From positions 1-64,000 of the forward strand of contig JAEYZG010000016.1 of assembly GCA_023428135.1 (NCBI GenBank): a stretch of 64,000 bases of DNA. The letters run 5' to 3'. This stretch comes from Bacteroidota bacterium (GTDB taxonomy: Bacteria > Bacteroidota > Bacteroidia > Cytophagales > Cytophagaceae). The translations under genes and the position numbers were made by a program. This document shows, one piece after another, positions 41,101 to 48,598 of the stretch (the first letter of the stretch is position 1; each line of letters starts with the position of its first letter). Below the pieces are notes generated by a model that was not told where the DNA came from, did not search any database, and saw only the letters and a program-made list of their open reading frames with translations.

Positions 41101-43496
41101 GTTTTTGCAGTATCAGCAGAAGATGGTTCGTAAGTCGCATTTAATGAAGTTGCAGAAGGTTTGAATGTTCCTGTACCTTCAGAAGACCAGGAAATACCAG
41201 TAGCTCCTTCCACAAAGCCATTGAGCTGAATGATGTCTTTTTTACATAATTCTTTGTCAGGACCGGCTTCCACTCTCGGTGGTCTGGTCAGGTGGATAAT
41301 CATTTGGTCGGATGTAATTCCGCAAGGATTATGTTCCGGGGTCAGGTTTAATACAATATTCGCCGCACCCAGTTCTCCTTTACCTGGAATATAAGTAGCA
41401 TTTAAAGTATTGGCATCCGGAAGAAAAGTTCCCGTTCCTCCCGTCCATTTTCCTGCTGTGCCACCTTTGATGTTTCCATTTAAATGAATTACAGCATTGT
41501 TTGAGCACACTGTAGTATCTTTACCCGCATCAGCTATAGATGGAGGTGCAACTATAATTTTGGTTTTGCTGCTTACTGGAGCACATAATCCAGTGCTTGT
41601 TGCTGTTAAAGTAAGTTCAATGGAACCGCTTTCCATCTCTTCCTTTGTTGGGGAGTATACAGGATTTACTCTATTTCTGTTAGGAATAAAATTACCATTT
41701 CCTCCTGTCCAGGTTACTTTAGAAGCATTCGTCACCACTCCGGAAAGCTGAACAGTTGTGGTATTCAAACAGATGTTGGATGTAGGTCCAGCATTCGCTG
41801 TAGGAAGAGGAGTAAAGAATATTCTCATTGTATCTGTTACAGATGGGCAACCTGAAGTAGGGTTTGAAGTTAGAAATAACTTCACCATTCCAGCAGTTTT
41901 TTCAGCTGCAGTAGGAGTGTAGCCAGCGTTCAGATCATTTACATCGGAGAATGTACCATTTCCTCCGGACCATTTACCTCCTGGTGCCCCTGTAATTTTA
42001 CCACTTAGAATAAATGTTGTTATATCTGCGCAGACTGTGGTATCATTGGGAGCAAGTGGAGCGTTTCTGCTTTCAGCATCTACTGTAACATTTTGAACGG
42101 TGTAATTAAGTTTTTTCTCAATTACATTGGCATACCACCATGTATTGATAGATTCAGGACAAGTAGGTACGCAGTCGTTGAATCCTCTGTTTCTCCATTT
42201 ATGGCAGCCACCTGTACATCCTGTCAGGTTTGTTGTTCCGTCAAGGTTTGATCCTGCTATAATTTTGGAATCATCCCAGTACAATTTAGGAACTACATTT
42301 CCTCCTTTTTTAGGAGCATATAATTCAACTATGTAACCATTTAAATGGTTTTCTACATCGTACAATGGCAAATGTGTTAATCCATTAAAGTAGTTAACAT
42401 TTATATCAAAGGTTTTATTTGCAGGTACGACATTGCCTAGACCATCTTTTGTATTCCATGGAATACAGTTATATCCAGCTTTTACTGTTGTATTGAATAG
42501 TATGTCTGACGTACCTTTTTGATATCCCGCCTGGCCATTGAATTCAAAGAGAATTTCAACAGTTCCTGTTTTATCTGTATGGATTTCAATACATCTGTTG
42601 TTCGGGTCGCAGCCGGTAATTTTAGGATCCTGTGTAAGGCTTCCGAATTTTCCTACAGGAAAGCAGTTAGTATCTGGTTCTGTAAGGAATAATTTATATT
42701 CAGGATAGGTATAGTTTCCGATTTTGGATTGTCTGTCAAATTCAGCATTACCAGTTTTGGTAGTACCGGTAGAGTTAGCTGAGATAGAAAATCCGAAAGG
42801 CTGAATACCATTGAAATTCAATGAGGTAATGATGCTGTCTTTTGCATAGACATACATGGTTGTTAAAAATCTATTAGCATCGGCATTCGTTGTAAAATCC
42901 CATGCTTTGGACCAAAGTCTTCCGGTTTGAATTTTATTTGTAGTGGGGTTGGCTACTGTAATATCAAAATAAGTGAAGATCCTTTTTTCCGGTGTAGGAG
43001 TGGTAGATGATTTGGGGTTAAATTCAATGTGATATTTTCCTGGTCCTGGAGGAGTAAATTCCAAAGCATTGTAACCGCCTCCGCCTACAATTTGACTAGG
43101 GCCATTATAAGCTTTGTCATAAGAATCAATATATCCGGCTCCGGATTTGGGGAGTCTGTAAGTGTTGGTTGTCCCTGCGACGGGGGTAAGTCCTGGAATG
43201 GGTACGGCGTTGTTGGATTCATCCATAAGACGAAAATAAACATCATCATTGGTTTGCTTAAACCCCATGTATATCTTTTCGCCCGGATTACATACCTGAA
43301 TGTTTAATCTGTAGTCTTCGGGAGCATTAAAAGTTGCAAATGGTCTGGATAAGGTATTCAGGTCAAAGATCTGAACATATCCATTGGATGATGATGTAGG
43401 CATCAATTGTCTGGTTCCTTCAGAGTATGTTTTAAAACATATTGAAAGGAATATCGACAAAATAAAAATTTTAGTCTTGGTATAAGTTAACCCCAT
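32139..43496 (-). CDS. Giant repeat adhesin with T9SS type B sorting domain (SprB-like)
   Basis: This 3785-residue secreted surface protein has a signal peptide at the N-terminus (ILSIFLSICF, then KTYSEG). A unique head region runs to about residue 480. About 32 tandem beta-sandwich repeats of about 88 residues follow (about 480-3300). Each opens with VxAGPDQxVC, contains W[ST]xxGTGTFxP and LNAxYxPS, and closes with TGNGxCxPVSD. Two conserved Cys per repeat suggest one internal disulfide each. Several different Ig-like domains then lead to the C-terminal gliding-motility-associated domain (about 3700-3785; IFNRWGEVIFMS, WDGTYRG, PIGVYNYIVTYE), the type B signal for T9SS export. The divergent PorP/SprF gene and the PorE-like gene nearby fit known secretion partners. 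It probably serves in adhesion or gliding; repeats are diverged, not recent copies. Confidence 0.9.
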   Translation of the reverse strand: MGLTYTKTKIFILSIFLSICFKTYSEGTRQLMPTSSSNGYVQIFDLNTLSRPFATFNAPEDYRLNIQVCNPGEKIYMGFKQTNDDVYFRLMDESNNAVPIPGLTPVAGTTNTYRLPKSGAGYIDSYDKAYNGPSQIVGGGGYNALEFTPPGPGKYHIEFNPKSSTTPTPEKRIFTYFDITVANPTTNKIQTGRLWSKAWDFTTNADANRFLTTMYVYAKDSIITSLNFNGIQPFGFSISANSTGTTKTGNAEFDRQSKIGNYTYPEYKLFLTEPDTNCFPVGKFGSLTQDPKITGCDPNNRCIEIHTDKTGTVEILFEFNGQAGYQKGTSDILFNTTVKAGYNCIPWNTKDGLGNVVPANKTFDINVNYFNGLTHLPLYDVENHLNGYIVELYAPKKGGNVVPKLYWDDSKIIAGSNLDGTTNLTGCTGGCHKWRNRGFNDCVPTCPESINTWWYANVIEKKLNYTVQNVTVDAESRNAPLAPNDTTVCADITTFILSGKITGAPGGKWSGGNGTFSDVNDLNAGYTPTAAEKTAGMVKLFLTSNPTSGCPSVTDTMRIFFTPLPTANAGPTSNICLNTTTVQLSGVVTNASKVTWTGGNGNFIPNRNRVNPVYSPTKEEMESGSIELTLTATSTGLCAPVSSKTKIIVAPPSIADAGKDTTVCSNNAVIHLNGNIKGGTAGKWTGGTGTFLPDANTLNATYIPGKGELGAANIVLNLTPEHNPCGITSDQMIIHLTRPPRVEAGPDKELCKKDIIQLNGFVEGATGISWSSEGTGTFKPSATSLNATYEPSSADTAKTSIKLYLSSTGNGLCSPVKDSLTVKFRPSPKIVVNQNLVACENNPNVALSATISGASGILWSSANYGTFTPSASHLNVTYIPSAKDLADNLAIINITSVGNDFNCSSSTEKILVLIDPAPTVDAGPPQTVCANNANITLKGTATLGTSVTWSGGNGIFTPSKDSLNAVYTPTPAEIASGKLKLTLTAQKPSCLPVSDDVEITFTPGPIVEAGPAQSVCENNAQVTLNGNVSFGAGVWTGGSGTFSPNNTSLITTYTPTAAEITAGFVKLYLTSSNNGNCKSETDSLEITIIKAPVVTTSNSISVCKNNPTIDLDGKVTLPAQGGVWSGGKGVFSPNANTIKAIYTPTAEEINSGSLKLTLSSTDNGLCNSSFAYLDITFSPAPTVDAGPGQDICSNTPGIQLSGSKTVAGGIVWSGGNGKFTPDATAINAVYSPSVAEVIAGSVTLTIVTTDNGNCNPVSDNVTFKLLPAPEVNAGPDQFVCGTETAIVFNYGTFKNATGTTWSANGNGSFLPNNSIINATYNITANDKSRGSVTFTLTTTGTGVCPPVSDNMVVTFTTVPVIDAGPDQFICTNDLPIRLNAIGSRSTWTGGSGTFTPDAKTLNATYTPSASELSSGIVKLKITTDAVGSCPPVSDEVTFRIPKGPEIEAGPDQIVCGNTPNVALNGKVGNAKGALWSTNGTGSFLPDRSSLTAIYVPSSADTSAGSVILTLTSLGNDTCSLVSDRLTVTFKDAVFVDAGPEQTLCANVSGIPLHGVVINASGATWSGGSGSYTPNATSLNATYIPSVAEVNSKKIVLTLTSVSDGICPPLSDKVTFILQDAPLVDAGPDQTICANTSFIKLAGTFSNAGGIIWKSSGSGTFAPDASQKDGNYYVSSQDTVIKKITLTITTTGNGVCNPAEDKMTLTIAPIPTVDAGPDQELCENVTSVTLSGKINVATGGSWTSTGTGTFSSNGINAIYKPSAADLKKGILTFTLTSTGNGACAPGKDAMTVKFTPMPKANAGSDFTICESSSSITLNGTIESAIGGTWSTSGDGTFGNRNNINTTYNLGGGDITKGNVTLTLKSVGNGACPEAVSSIKVTILPLPKVNAGPDQTVCADVSEVSLSGTITNYSSALWISQGTGTFLPNSSDLNAKYKPSAEDIAAKQIKITLKGVGNAPCATLTDDMLINITPLVTVNAGPDQKVCSDVTGIQLAGTVTVAAGQQWSTTGTGTFSPNANTLNPIYIPSKTDKEAGKVTFKILSTGNGTCNAVSDFSDVSFTPAPTVKAGPDLEICEDATSVNLNGVVTIATGGTWSTSGDGGFSPTANQLNTSYLIGNADKIPGSIISLILTTTGNGLCQPVKDTLKLIVKPLSVVNAGDDQVVCEDVAGISLTGTVLNATGGIWKSSGTGTFSPNASTLNATYIPSAAEKTSGKIQLTLTATGTGVCNPLSDVMEVKFEKTPVVNAGPDINVCADIGAVQLSATVTNATGVKWNTSGDGNFSPDNITNNPMYLIGYNDSINKKVIITATSTGNGNCAAVSDQMILTISPIPSVDAGPDIVACSDVTSIQLNGKVKVASGGYWVTTGSGTFSPSPDNPVTQYLPSAADKLTTTFLILSTAGNGSCNFYSDTLALRFDTNPKVDAGPDRTVCETDLPIQLEGSGNNATWTSPGGGIFLPDAKVTNGTYMPTASEIAAKTVTLTISSPASGMCPATSDQVTFTIKPGPIVNAGSITSICKSMTSIALSGNVTNGNVIWTSTGKGTFQNASAASTTYNIDADDKLAGVVTLILSSDGNGICNPIGDTLNLTFDPEVIADPGFNQSLCADAPVFQLSGTAKNYSSIQWSTTGTGGLNNATTLTPDYTPSVSERNNHSTVKVTMKVNGLGNCPPLTKDVLLSLTPAPTANPGLDTIVCSNAQAIPLKATITVAGGAVWSTSGTGTFAPGAHNLNASYIPSENDKSSTVTLTLKTTDNRTCGQVTKEKKIDFVKMPEADAGPDDTICVNATAGIALNGIVKSVPGSGIWSAMGTGSFSAPTTTLINTYSPSDGEKLAGNFILALKTTGNSVCPEVTDYKSIIIQYLPEANAGLDQNVCSDIPGIKLNGTLTRALSGEWTTNGDGTFSPDQYSLNASYIPGATDRTKTGIILSLATKDNGKCAPSTDPLNISFIPLPDGNAGNDTTVCEDAAIVNLNGSVTNSSGVIWTSDGSGKFSPSASSLIATYLPGLSDIKAGGVTLRLNVNGVSQCGGVTKLKQVTINPKPTVYAGPDLKVCEKTEEIKVAGSATNYTSVSWTSSGIGNFGNGNVLSTIYKTDPTDFDAEAINLILEVQGKPGCKPVQDQLTVQFVPKPEVIAGPSQNFCFDAPEILLTGKVINAVNTEWVSSGSGIFLPGRNSLSTKYIPSLEDRISGSVKLSIRNTDVPLCKADEDTLEITFIPKPVADPGPAIVCDIANGAKLNGKFQNATGVLWTSEGTGTFSPDPKEPGATYYPSMQDKQKGKIQLHLTTTGNGVCNETVAMTTLIIEPKPIADAGKDLDVCISSTPTITANLTGDVSYEWYNLNGVLMGSGPNIMLPNLDRDTTLVLRVFDSRPCDQFDTVTVRVFNPPTIGMPGDTCFDQPLYVAAKLRDIPLVTGQYIWSQDGKLMPNQTLPILSVPRPGEYTVTYAFGNCSVSKKIKINPLPVLMGSDKIACENRSTVLSIASTLPSSNYHWSGPGVNATTTAGNLGIVVPLDTNFYQVSVITNDGCKASHDIRVIGVPSPVFSIKDSAFCANKTVMFVARPTNISNIDSLPVTYEWLKNGVSMNNSNDSLLINSEGAYAVKVTIGECDTLLTTKIKLNEVPNPRLPKELDLCMENREVIKLDAGPGLIYKWTGDAQVNNDTTRILFATDSGFYKVRVINQYQCENEDSTTIKDICPPRLYVPTGLDPNTEGKSTLDIFGKYYTNFQITIFNRWGEVIFMSNDPKEVWDGTYRGEVMPIGVYNYIVTYEGLNEKYKGPYKVKGAVTVVR

Positions 43497-43755
43497 AACT
43501 TAAATATTTAAACTAGCGTTAGAAATCAAAATGATTTTTAGAAATTGATTTATTTTTATATTAATTTTAAATATCTCTAAAATGAACGTATTCAAAATTA
43601 ATTAGTTATCATTGTAATATTTCAATGTGGACCTGTTTATCAAAGAGATAAAATTAACTCTAAATATTAGAATTTCAATATCTGGTTCGTTGATTTGTGC
43701 TGAATGTTTAAAAAATTGCTAAATTCGTCGAATATTCTTTAAAACTTGTATTAAA

Positions 43756-44784
43756 GTGATAATCAGGTTAAAAATTGTATTTTTTATCTTATTTGCGATT
43801 TCATGGAATGGAGCTGCAGGTCAGGATATTCAGTTCTCCCAATTTTATGGTGCTCCAATGTATGTTAATCCTGCCTTTGCCGGAAGTACGCATAAAACAA
43901 GGCTTGTTTTTCATCAAAGAATTCAATGGCCAAAACTGGATGGGAAATATATAACCTCATTATTTTCTGCAGATACATATTTCTCCAAATACAGGAGTGG
44001 TCTGGGGTTACAAGTTTATAAGGACTGGCAAGGAAGTAATACAATCAATTCCACTGATGTGTCTCTTTCTTATTCATATGAAATTTTCTTAACTTCTAAA
44101 ATTGTAGTAAGGCCGGGATTACAGTTAGGATATATTTCCAGAACCCTTGACTATTCTGATCTGGCGTTTAGTTATCAATATGATCATAATGGAAATATTG
44201 CACCTGGTTTTGATAACGGGAAGGTTAAAAAACAATTCATGGATCTTTCTACCGGAGCAGTTATATACTCTGAAAATCTTTGGGTAGGTTTTGCTGCAAA
44301 TCACATTAATACCCCCAACCAATCATTTATTAATGGAAAGGCTCCTCTTCCTGCAAAGTACTCTTTTACTGCAGGCTATCAGATAAACTTCAGTAGAGGG
44401 CCCGATAAATCAACCTTACAGGAAGAAAAGCAGATAAGCCTGATTCCTACCGCTCATTATAAGTTTCAGGGGAAATCGGATCAGACAGACCTTGGTGTTT
44501 ATGGTGTTTATGATCAATTGATTGCTGGTTTCTGGTACAGAGGTATTCCGGGTTTAAAGCGATATAAAAAGGGAGTTCAGAATAATGAGTCAATTGTCGG
44601 ATTGGTTGGGTGGAAGTATAACAACCTTGCTGTTACCTACAGTTACGATTTTATCGTTTCAAGGCTTGCTCCTGCAAGAAGTGGTGGAGCTCATGAGATT
44701 AATCTGACTTATATCTTTAATAAAAGGAAAAAAATCAAACCTATGAGGAGAATGCCTTGTCCTCATTTCTATAAAAGTTTCTAA
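43756..44784 (+). CDS. PorP/SprF family T9SS outer-membrane protein
   Basis: This 342-residue protein has a signal peptide ending near GAAGQ. It carries the family hallmark IQFSQFYGAPMYVNPAFAGS (about 25-45) and the following beta-barrel strands. SprF-type proteins are needed for export and attachment of type B substrates such as SprB. This gene lies divergent from the giant adhesin (259 bp apart), so it is probably that protein's dedicated partner. The start is GTG at 43756. Confidence 0.92.
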   Translation: MIIRLKIVFFILFAISWNGAAGQDIQFSQFYGAPMYVNPAFAGSTHKTRLVFHQRIQWPKLDGKYITSLFSADTYFSKYRSGLGLQVYKDWQGSNTINSTDVSLSYSYEIFLTSKIVVRPGLQLGYISRTLDYSDLAFSYQYDHNGNIAPGFDNGKVKKQFMDLSTGAVIYSENLWVGFAANHINTPNQSFINGKAPLPAKYSFTAGYQINFSRGPDKSTLQEEKQISLIPTAHYKFQGKSDQTDLGVYGVYDQLIAGFWYRGIPGLKRYKKGVQNNESIVGLVGWKYNNLAVTYSYDFIVSRLAPARSGGAHEINLTYIFNKRKKIKPMRRMPCPHFYKSF

Positions 44785-45089
44785 TAAATATAAAATTTAA
44801 ACTGACCGGAGGGTTTGTGTTTCCTCTTTACTTTGCTGGTATTGGCATTTAACTCTGCCAGTTGTTCGTTTTGTTTCTGACGACTTTTTTCAGCTATTCT
44901 TTGATTGGCCTTTCTGTTCTTTTTATTTTTTTCAATTACCTCCTGAGCTGTTCTCTGATGATAGCCTTTGAGTTGTTCTTTTTCAGCATCATTCATATTA
45001 TACATCTTTCCTGTCAGGCAGGAGCTTAGAGTAATACAAATTAATACTGGTAAGAATTTCTTAGGGAATATTTGATTTAGAACTGTCAC
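44781..45089 (-). CDS. Small basic lipoprotein
   Basis: In this 102-residue protein a hydrophobic N-terminus with lipobox LSSC (C24) is followed by a Lys/Gln/Asn-rich helical region (residues about 40-85) with no recognised domain. It is convergent with the PorP/SprF gene, overlapping its end by 4 bp. Small basic lipoproteins are often found in gliding and T9SS clusters, but I cannot assign a function. Confidence 0.6.
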   Translation of the reverse strand: MTVLNQIFPKKFLPVLICITLSSCLTGKMYNMNDAEKEQLKGYHQRTAQEVIEKNKKNRKANQRIAEKSRQKQNEQLAELNANTSKVKRKHKPSGQFKFYIY

Positions 45090-45389
45090 TATAGGGAATA
45101 GTTTCGGTTAATTAATTTATTGCCAATTATTTGTTACCAAAATTTCAACGTTCAAACATACGATGTCTTGTATGGAATTTTATTTTCGGGAGAATGTGTT
45201 CTCCAAAAATAATCTATTTTTTGAAATTGCCATCTATTTTTATCTCAACGAATAAAAAACGTCACTTTTTCATTTGTCAGCCGTACAAACGTCATATTTT
45301 GAATTACTGTAAAGATTAAAAAGTAACCAGAATGTCCGGTAAAATCCGGAGATGTACTGTTAGACAATAAATTTTAATTAATATCCTAT
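45090..45389. other. Gene-free 300-bp spacer with short hairpins
   Basis: This spacer lies upstream of the PorE-like gene. Two short inverted repeats are visible: GGAGAA/TTCTCC (45189-45204) and TCCGG/CCGGA (45335-45350, 40 bp before the start codon). Neither has a U tract. A 62-codon frame here (45131-45319) looks non-coding. Confidence 0.45.
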
Positions 45390-47306
45390 ATGTCTTTTTT
45401 CTTGAGAGGGGTCCTGATTTTGATTGCAATGACTTCCGCACTGAGTGCATATTCACAGAATAATTTAAAATCCGCCAGAAAATATACTGACAAAGCCTTA
45501 GAGTATTTCAAAGCAGAGGATTATGAAACCGCCCTGACGTATTTTCTAAAATCAGATAGCCTGGATGGAAATGATCAGGATGTTTCCTATTTAATCAGCC
45601 TTTCTTTTTTCAGATCCGATCAAAAGCTAAAAGCATTGCCTTTTTTATTAAAAGCTAAAGCAGGAGGCATCAAAGAACCTGAGTTAGACCTTTACCTTGG
45701 TGAAGCTTATCATTTGTCACATAAGTTTGAAAAGGCAATTGAACACCTTAATTTATACAGATCAACGCTTCGTTCTTCTGAGAAGGAAAAAATAAAAGAA
45801 GTAGATGACCTGATACAAAATTGCAAAAATGGTATTGAACTGGTTAAAGCTCCTGTAGAGGTTAAGATTAAAAATCTTGGTAATACCATTAATAGCTCAT
45901 TTCCAGACTATGTGCCCGCTTTGTCTGCAGATGAGTCTTTGTTAATTTTTACCTCAAGAAGGGAAAATAGTACAGGAGGACTTAAAGTTAATAACATGTA
46001 TTTTGAGGACATATACATTTCCACTAAAAAAGGTGATAAATGGACAACTCCTGAAAAGCTGGGCAATGAAATTAATACTCCATCTCATGATGCATGTGTT
46101 GGAATTTCACCAGATGGACAGCAGATTTTTATTTATAAAGATGGAGGAGAGTATTTCGGGGATTTATTTGTAAGTACCTTATCCGGTAAGACCTGGTCTA
46201 AACCTAAAAGCCTTGGGCCTAATATCAATACACGTTCCTGGGAACCTTGTGCTACTATTACCGCAGATCAAAAAGTTCTGTTCTTTGTAAGTAATAAAAA
46301 AGGAGGAATCGGCGGAACGGATTTATATATGAGCAAGCGTCAGCCAAATGGGGAGTTTGGGCCTGCAACAATTTTAAGTACAGAAATTAATACATCAAAA
46401 GATGAATTCTCTCCCTTTATTCATCCTGATGGAAAAACTCTTTATTTTAGTTCCAAAGGCCATAACAGCATGGGAGGTTATGATATTTTCTCTTGTACTA
46501 TAAATACTGAAACCGGGCAAGTACTCTCTAAGCCTGTAAATCTCGGATATCCTATAAATACTGCTGATGACGAGGTATACTTTGCCTGGTCAGCTGATAA
46601 TAGGAGAGCATACTTTGCTTCAGAAAGGACAGGAGGAGTAGGTGAAAAAGATTTATATGTGCTTGAAAGACCAAAGGCAGAGGCTTCTCTTGTAATGTTA
46701 AAAGGTACAATTATTGGTTGTGATAGTAAAAAGCCTGTTGCTGCAAGTATTATAGTTACAGATATTGCTACCGGAAAGGAGATTGGAAAATATTCATCTA
46801 ACAGCAGCACAGGTAAATACATAGTTATTCTGCCTGCAGGTAAAAACTATGGTATTACGGTAGAAGCACCTGGCTATGTCTTTTATTCAAAGAACATAGA
46901 TATTCCATTCCTTGACCATTATAAAGAAATTGATGATGAAATATGTATGGAAGGATTGAAGAAAGGTACTGTATTTGTGCTTCGAAATGTCTTTTTTGAT
47001 GTCGATAAAGCTACTCTGAGAAAAGAATCAGAAGCAGAGTTGGAGCGGGTTCACGAGATTCTGACATCTAATCCTTCTATTAAGATGCTTATATCTGGTC
47101 ATACCGACAGTGATGGTAATGATGATTATAATCTTAAGTTATCAGAAAACAGAGCTCATGCTGTGAAAGATTATTTGATTAGCAAAGGTGTATCAGCAGA
47201 AAGGCTTTTCTATAAAGGTTATGGCGAATCAAAGCCAATCGCACCTAACGATTCTCCTGATAATAAACAGATGAACAGAAGAACAGAAATTGAGATTGTT
47301 GAATAA
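45390..47306 (+). CDS. PorE-like TPR/PD40/CarboxypepD/OmpA protein
   Basis: This 638-residue protein has a signal peptide ending AYSQ (about 23) and TPR helices (about 25-150). Five WD40-like PD40 units follow (about 172-420; for example SPDGQQIFIYKDG and HPDGKTLYFSSKGHNSMGG). A carboxypeptidase-regulatory domain occupies about 433-520. The C-terminal OmpA peptidoglycan-binding domain (about 528-636) includes FFDVDKATLR, ISGHTDSDGND and LSENRAHAVKDYL. This is the architecture of PorE, which anchors the T9SS to peptidoglycan. PorE of Porphyromonas is a lipoprotein, whereas no lipobox Cys is present here. It is likely the third member of the adhesin/SprF module. Confidence 0.88.
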   Translation: MSFFLRGVLILIAMTSALSAYSQNNLKSARKYTDKALEYFKAEDYETALTYFLKSDSLDGNDQDVSYLISLSFFRSDQKLKALPFLLKAKAGGIKEPELDLYLGEAYHLSHKFEKAIEHLNLYRSTLRSSEKEKIKEVDDLIQNCKNGIELVKAPVEVKIKNLGNTINSSFPDYVPALSADESLLIFTSRRENSTGGLKVNNMYFEDIYISTKKGDKWTTPEKLGNEINTPSHDACVGISPDGQQIFIYKDGGEYFGDLFVSTLSGKTWSKPKSLGPNINTRSWEPCATITADQKVLFFVSNKKGGIGGTDLYMSKRQPNGEFGPATILSTEINTSKDEFSPFIHPDGKTLYFSSKGHNSMGGYDIFSCTINTETGQVLSKPVNLGYPINTADDEVYFAWSADNRRAYFASERTGGVGEKDLYVLERPKAEASLVMLKGTIIGCDSKKPVAASIIVTDIATGKEIGKYSSNSSTGKYIVILPAGKNYGITVEAPGYVFYSKNIDIPFLDHYKEIDDEICMEGLKKGTVFVLRNVFFDVDKATLRKESEAELERVHEILTSNPSIKMLISGHTDSDGNDDYNLKLSENRAHAVKDYLISKGVSAERLFYKGYGESKPIAPNDSPDNKQMNRRTEIEIVE

Positions 47307-47506
47307 ATTTTAACAAATCTGTTAAATAAGGATAAAAAGGAAAGGTAATCTGTAAGTTAATCCTTCAGTTAAATTTTCTGGCGACCAGGATATCAAAACC
47401 TGTAGGGTAATTATTGGGGGCTTTTTAAATTACAATTTAATCAGCTCCCCATTTAGCTATTGATTTGTATTAAAAGAGAGAATGAGTTTCAGCTTACAAA
47501 AAGAAA

Positions 47507-47542
47507 AAGCACAGAATGTTTTTCTGTGCTTCGAATTTTTTA
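47507..47542. terminator. Bidirectional terminator after the PorE-like gene
   Basis: Perfect 10-bp stem AAGCACAGAA (47507-47516) / TTCTGTGCTT (47522-47531) with a 5-base loop. T-rich tails occur on both strands, so it can end the plus-strand OmpA gene and the convergent minus-strand gene at 47556. Confidence 0.8.
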
Positions 47543-47555
47543 TAAATTCTTATAA

Positions 47556-47756
47556 TTAGTTATAAGAGAAATAATTCAGGTTCTTAAAATTCTTTATTAT
47601 TTCAGGATATTTTTCTCCATAATTGAATTCAACCCATTTCTCAAGTTGCAGAGTTTCCTGTGGACTTAATAGATTGATGGACTTATTAAGTTCCTTTTCA
47701 AATAAACTTTTGTCAAAACTGACTTTTTCTAATATATGAATACTGTATTCTAACAT
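47556..47756 (-). CDS. Small conserved hypothetical protein
   Basis: This 66-residue soluble helical protein begins MLEYSIHILEKVSFDKSLF and has a ...EKWVEFNYGEKYP... segment. I recall closely similar short proteins (xLExVSFDxxLFxKELxK) in many Bacteroidota genomes, all of unknown function. A minus-strand hairpin with a U tract (47852-47877) lies 95 bp upstream, so its leader may be an attenuator or an independent small RNA. Confidence 0.7.
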   Translation of the reverse strand: MLEYSIHILEKVSFDKSLFEKELNKSINLLSPQETLQLEKWVEFNYGEKYPEIIKNFKNLNYFSYN

Positions 47757-47851
47757 AGCTATTAATTTTTTATAACTGATTTAAAGCTGAAAACGGAAAT
47801 GGGAAATTTAGGTTTGGTATAACTTATTAATTTTTAATTAATACCACAAAA

Positions 47852-47946
47852 AAAGATAGTCTTACAGGACTACCTTTAGTTTATCAATCCATGAACGAGG
47901 CTATACCTTCTCTTCACTTTCCTTATCTCACCGCTTCAACCCCGTT
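47852..47946 (-). ncRNA. Candidate small RNA or attenuator leader
   Basis: On the minus strand the segment AACGGGG (47946-47940) can pair with CCTCGTT (47900-47894, one G-U). A purine-rich stretch lies between them. A terminator hairpin follows at 47877-47852 (CTTT/AAAG and TAGTC/GACTA around a TTACAG loop, one A-C mismatch), with a run of seven T. The segment sits in a 264-bp spacer between two minus-strand genes. No consensus promoter was found, so it could equally be the read-through 3' end of the upstream gene. Confidence 0.4.
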
Positions 47947-48020
47947 GTTATATTATTAACATATTAAAATTTCATATTGTTTGAAAACCCTCGAAAGAAA
48001 AAAAAGGGTTGTATTATCTT

Positions 48021-48521
48021 TTACTTTAATATTTTATGTGCTCTTGATTTAAAAGCCGGACTTGAAAAAGGCAACTGGTCTTGTAAGATGATTTTTAATT
48101 CTTTCATCAAGTCTTCTTCTTTTGCGGATAAATTATGAGCTACTGTCATTGCAAAAGCTTTTATAGCCACGGGATTTTTTGGAGTAATTAAATAGTCGAA
48201 ACAAATATCCAGTAATTCACCCTGAACAGAAACTGGTATTTCCATAAATTGAAAAATGCGCAAGGTATTCCGTTTAACGGCATCATGCGCATTTTTCTTT
48301 AAGTTTTTGACCATCCTTTTTATATATGGTTTTATCAGATAAGGATGTTCTTCTGCAATTGTGCTTACTGCCCATGAAGCTCTTTGAACTAATCTTGTCT
48401 CCCCGGTAAAGAAAATATTCATCAGCTCATCGAAACATTCCTGGTCATTGCTTATGTATTTGCAAATTTTATTGATCTGGGCTTTGGAGTGTTCTTTTAA
48501 TAATTCTTTTCTGATATCCAT
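48021..48521 (-). CDS. HEAT-repeat-like hypothetical protein
   Basis: This 166-residue, all-helical soluble protein has an alternating pattern typical of HEAT/ARM solenoids. Examples are LVQRASWAVSTIAEEHPYLI, AVKRNTLRIFQFMEIP and VAIKAFAMTVAHNLS. Similar short HEAT proteins of unknown role are widespread in Bacteroidota. It lies downstream of another small hypothetical gene on the same strand. Confidence 0.65.
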   Translation of the reverse strand: MDIRKELLKEHSKAQINKICKYISNDQECFDELMNIFFTGETRLVQRASWAVSTIAEEHPYLIKPYIKRMVKNLKKNAHDAVKRNTLRIFQFMEIPVSVQGELLDICFDYLITPKNPVAIKAFAMTVAHNLSAKEEDLMKELKIILQDQLPFSSPAFKSRAHKILK

Positions 48522-48598
48522 AATAGAAAAAACAAAGTTTAAGACTTTGTTTCTGCAATTTATGCGAATGAAATCAGAGTATTATTAATTCTCCCAGA

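Noticed and set aside
32139..43496. DNA-level repeats as a possible CRISPR or satellite array
   Set aside because: The period is about 264 bp, in frame and protein-coding, with strongly diverged DNA, so these are protein domain repeats.
43680..43740. Promoter TTTG...TAAATTCG before the PorP/SprF gene
   Set aside because: One mismatch in the -7 box and 22-base spacing put it outside the consensus; kept only as a weak possibility.
45131..45319. 62-codon plus-strand ORF upstream of the PorE-like gene
   Set aside because: Composition is rich in Phe, Ile and Lys as expected from AT-rich spacer, with no start signal or conserved motif.
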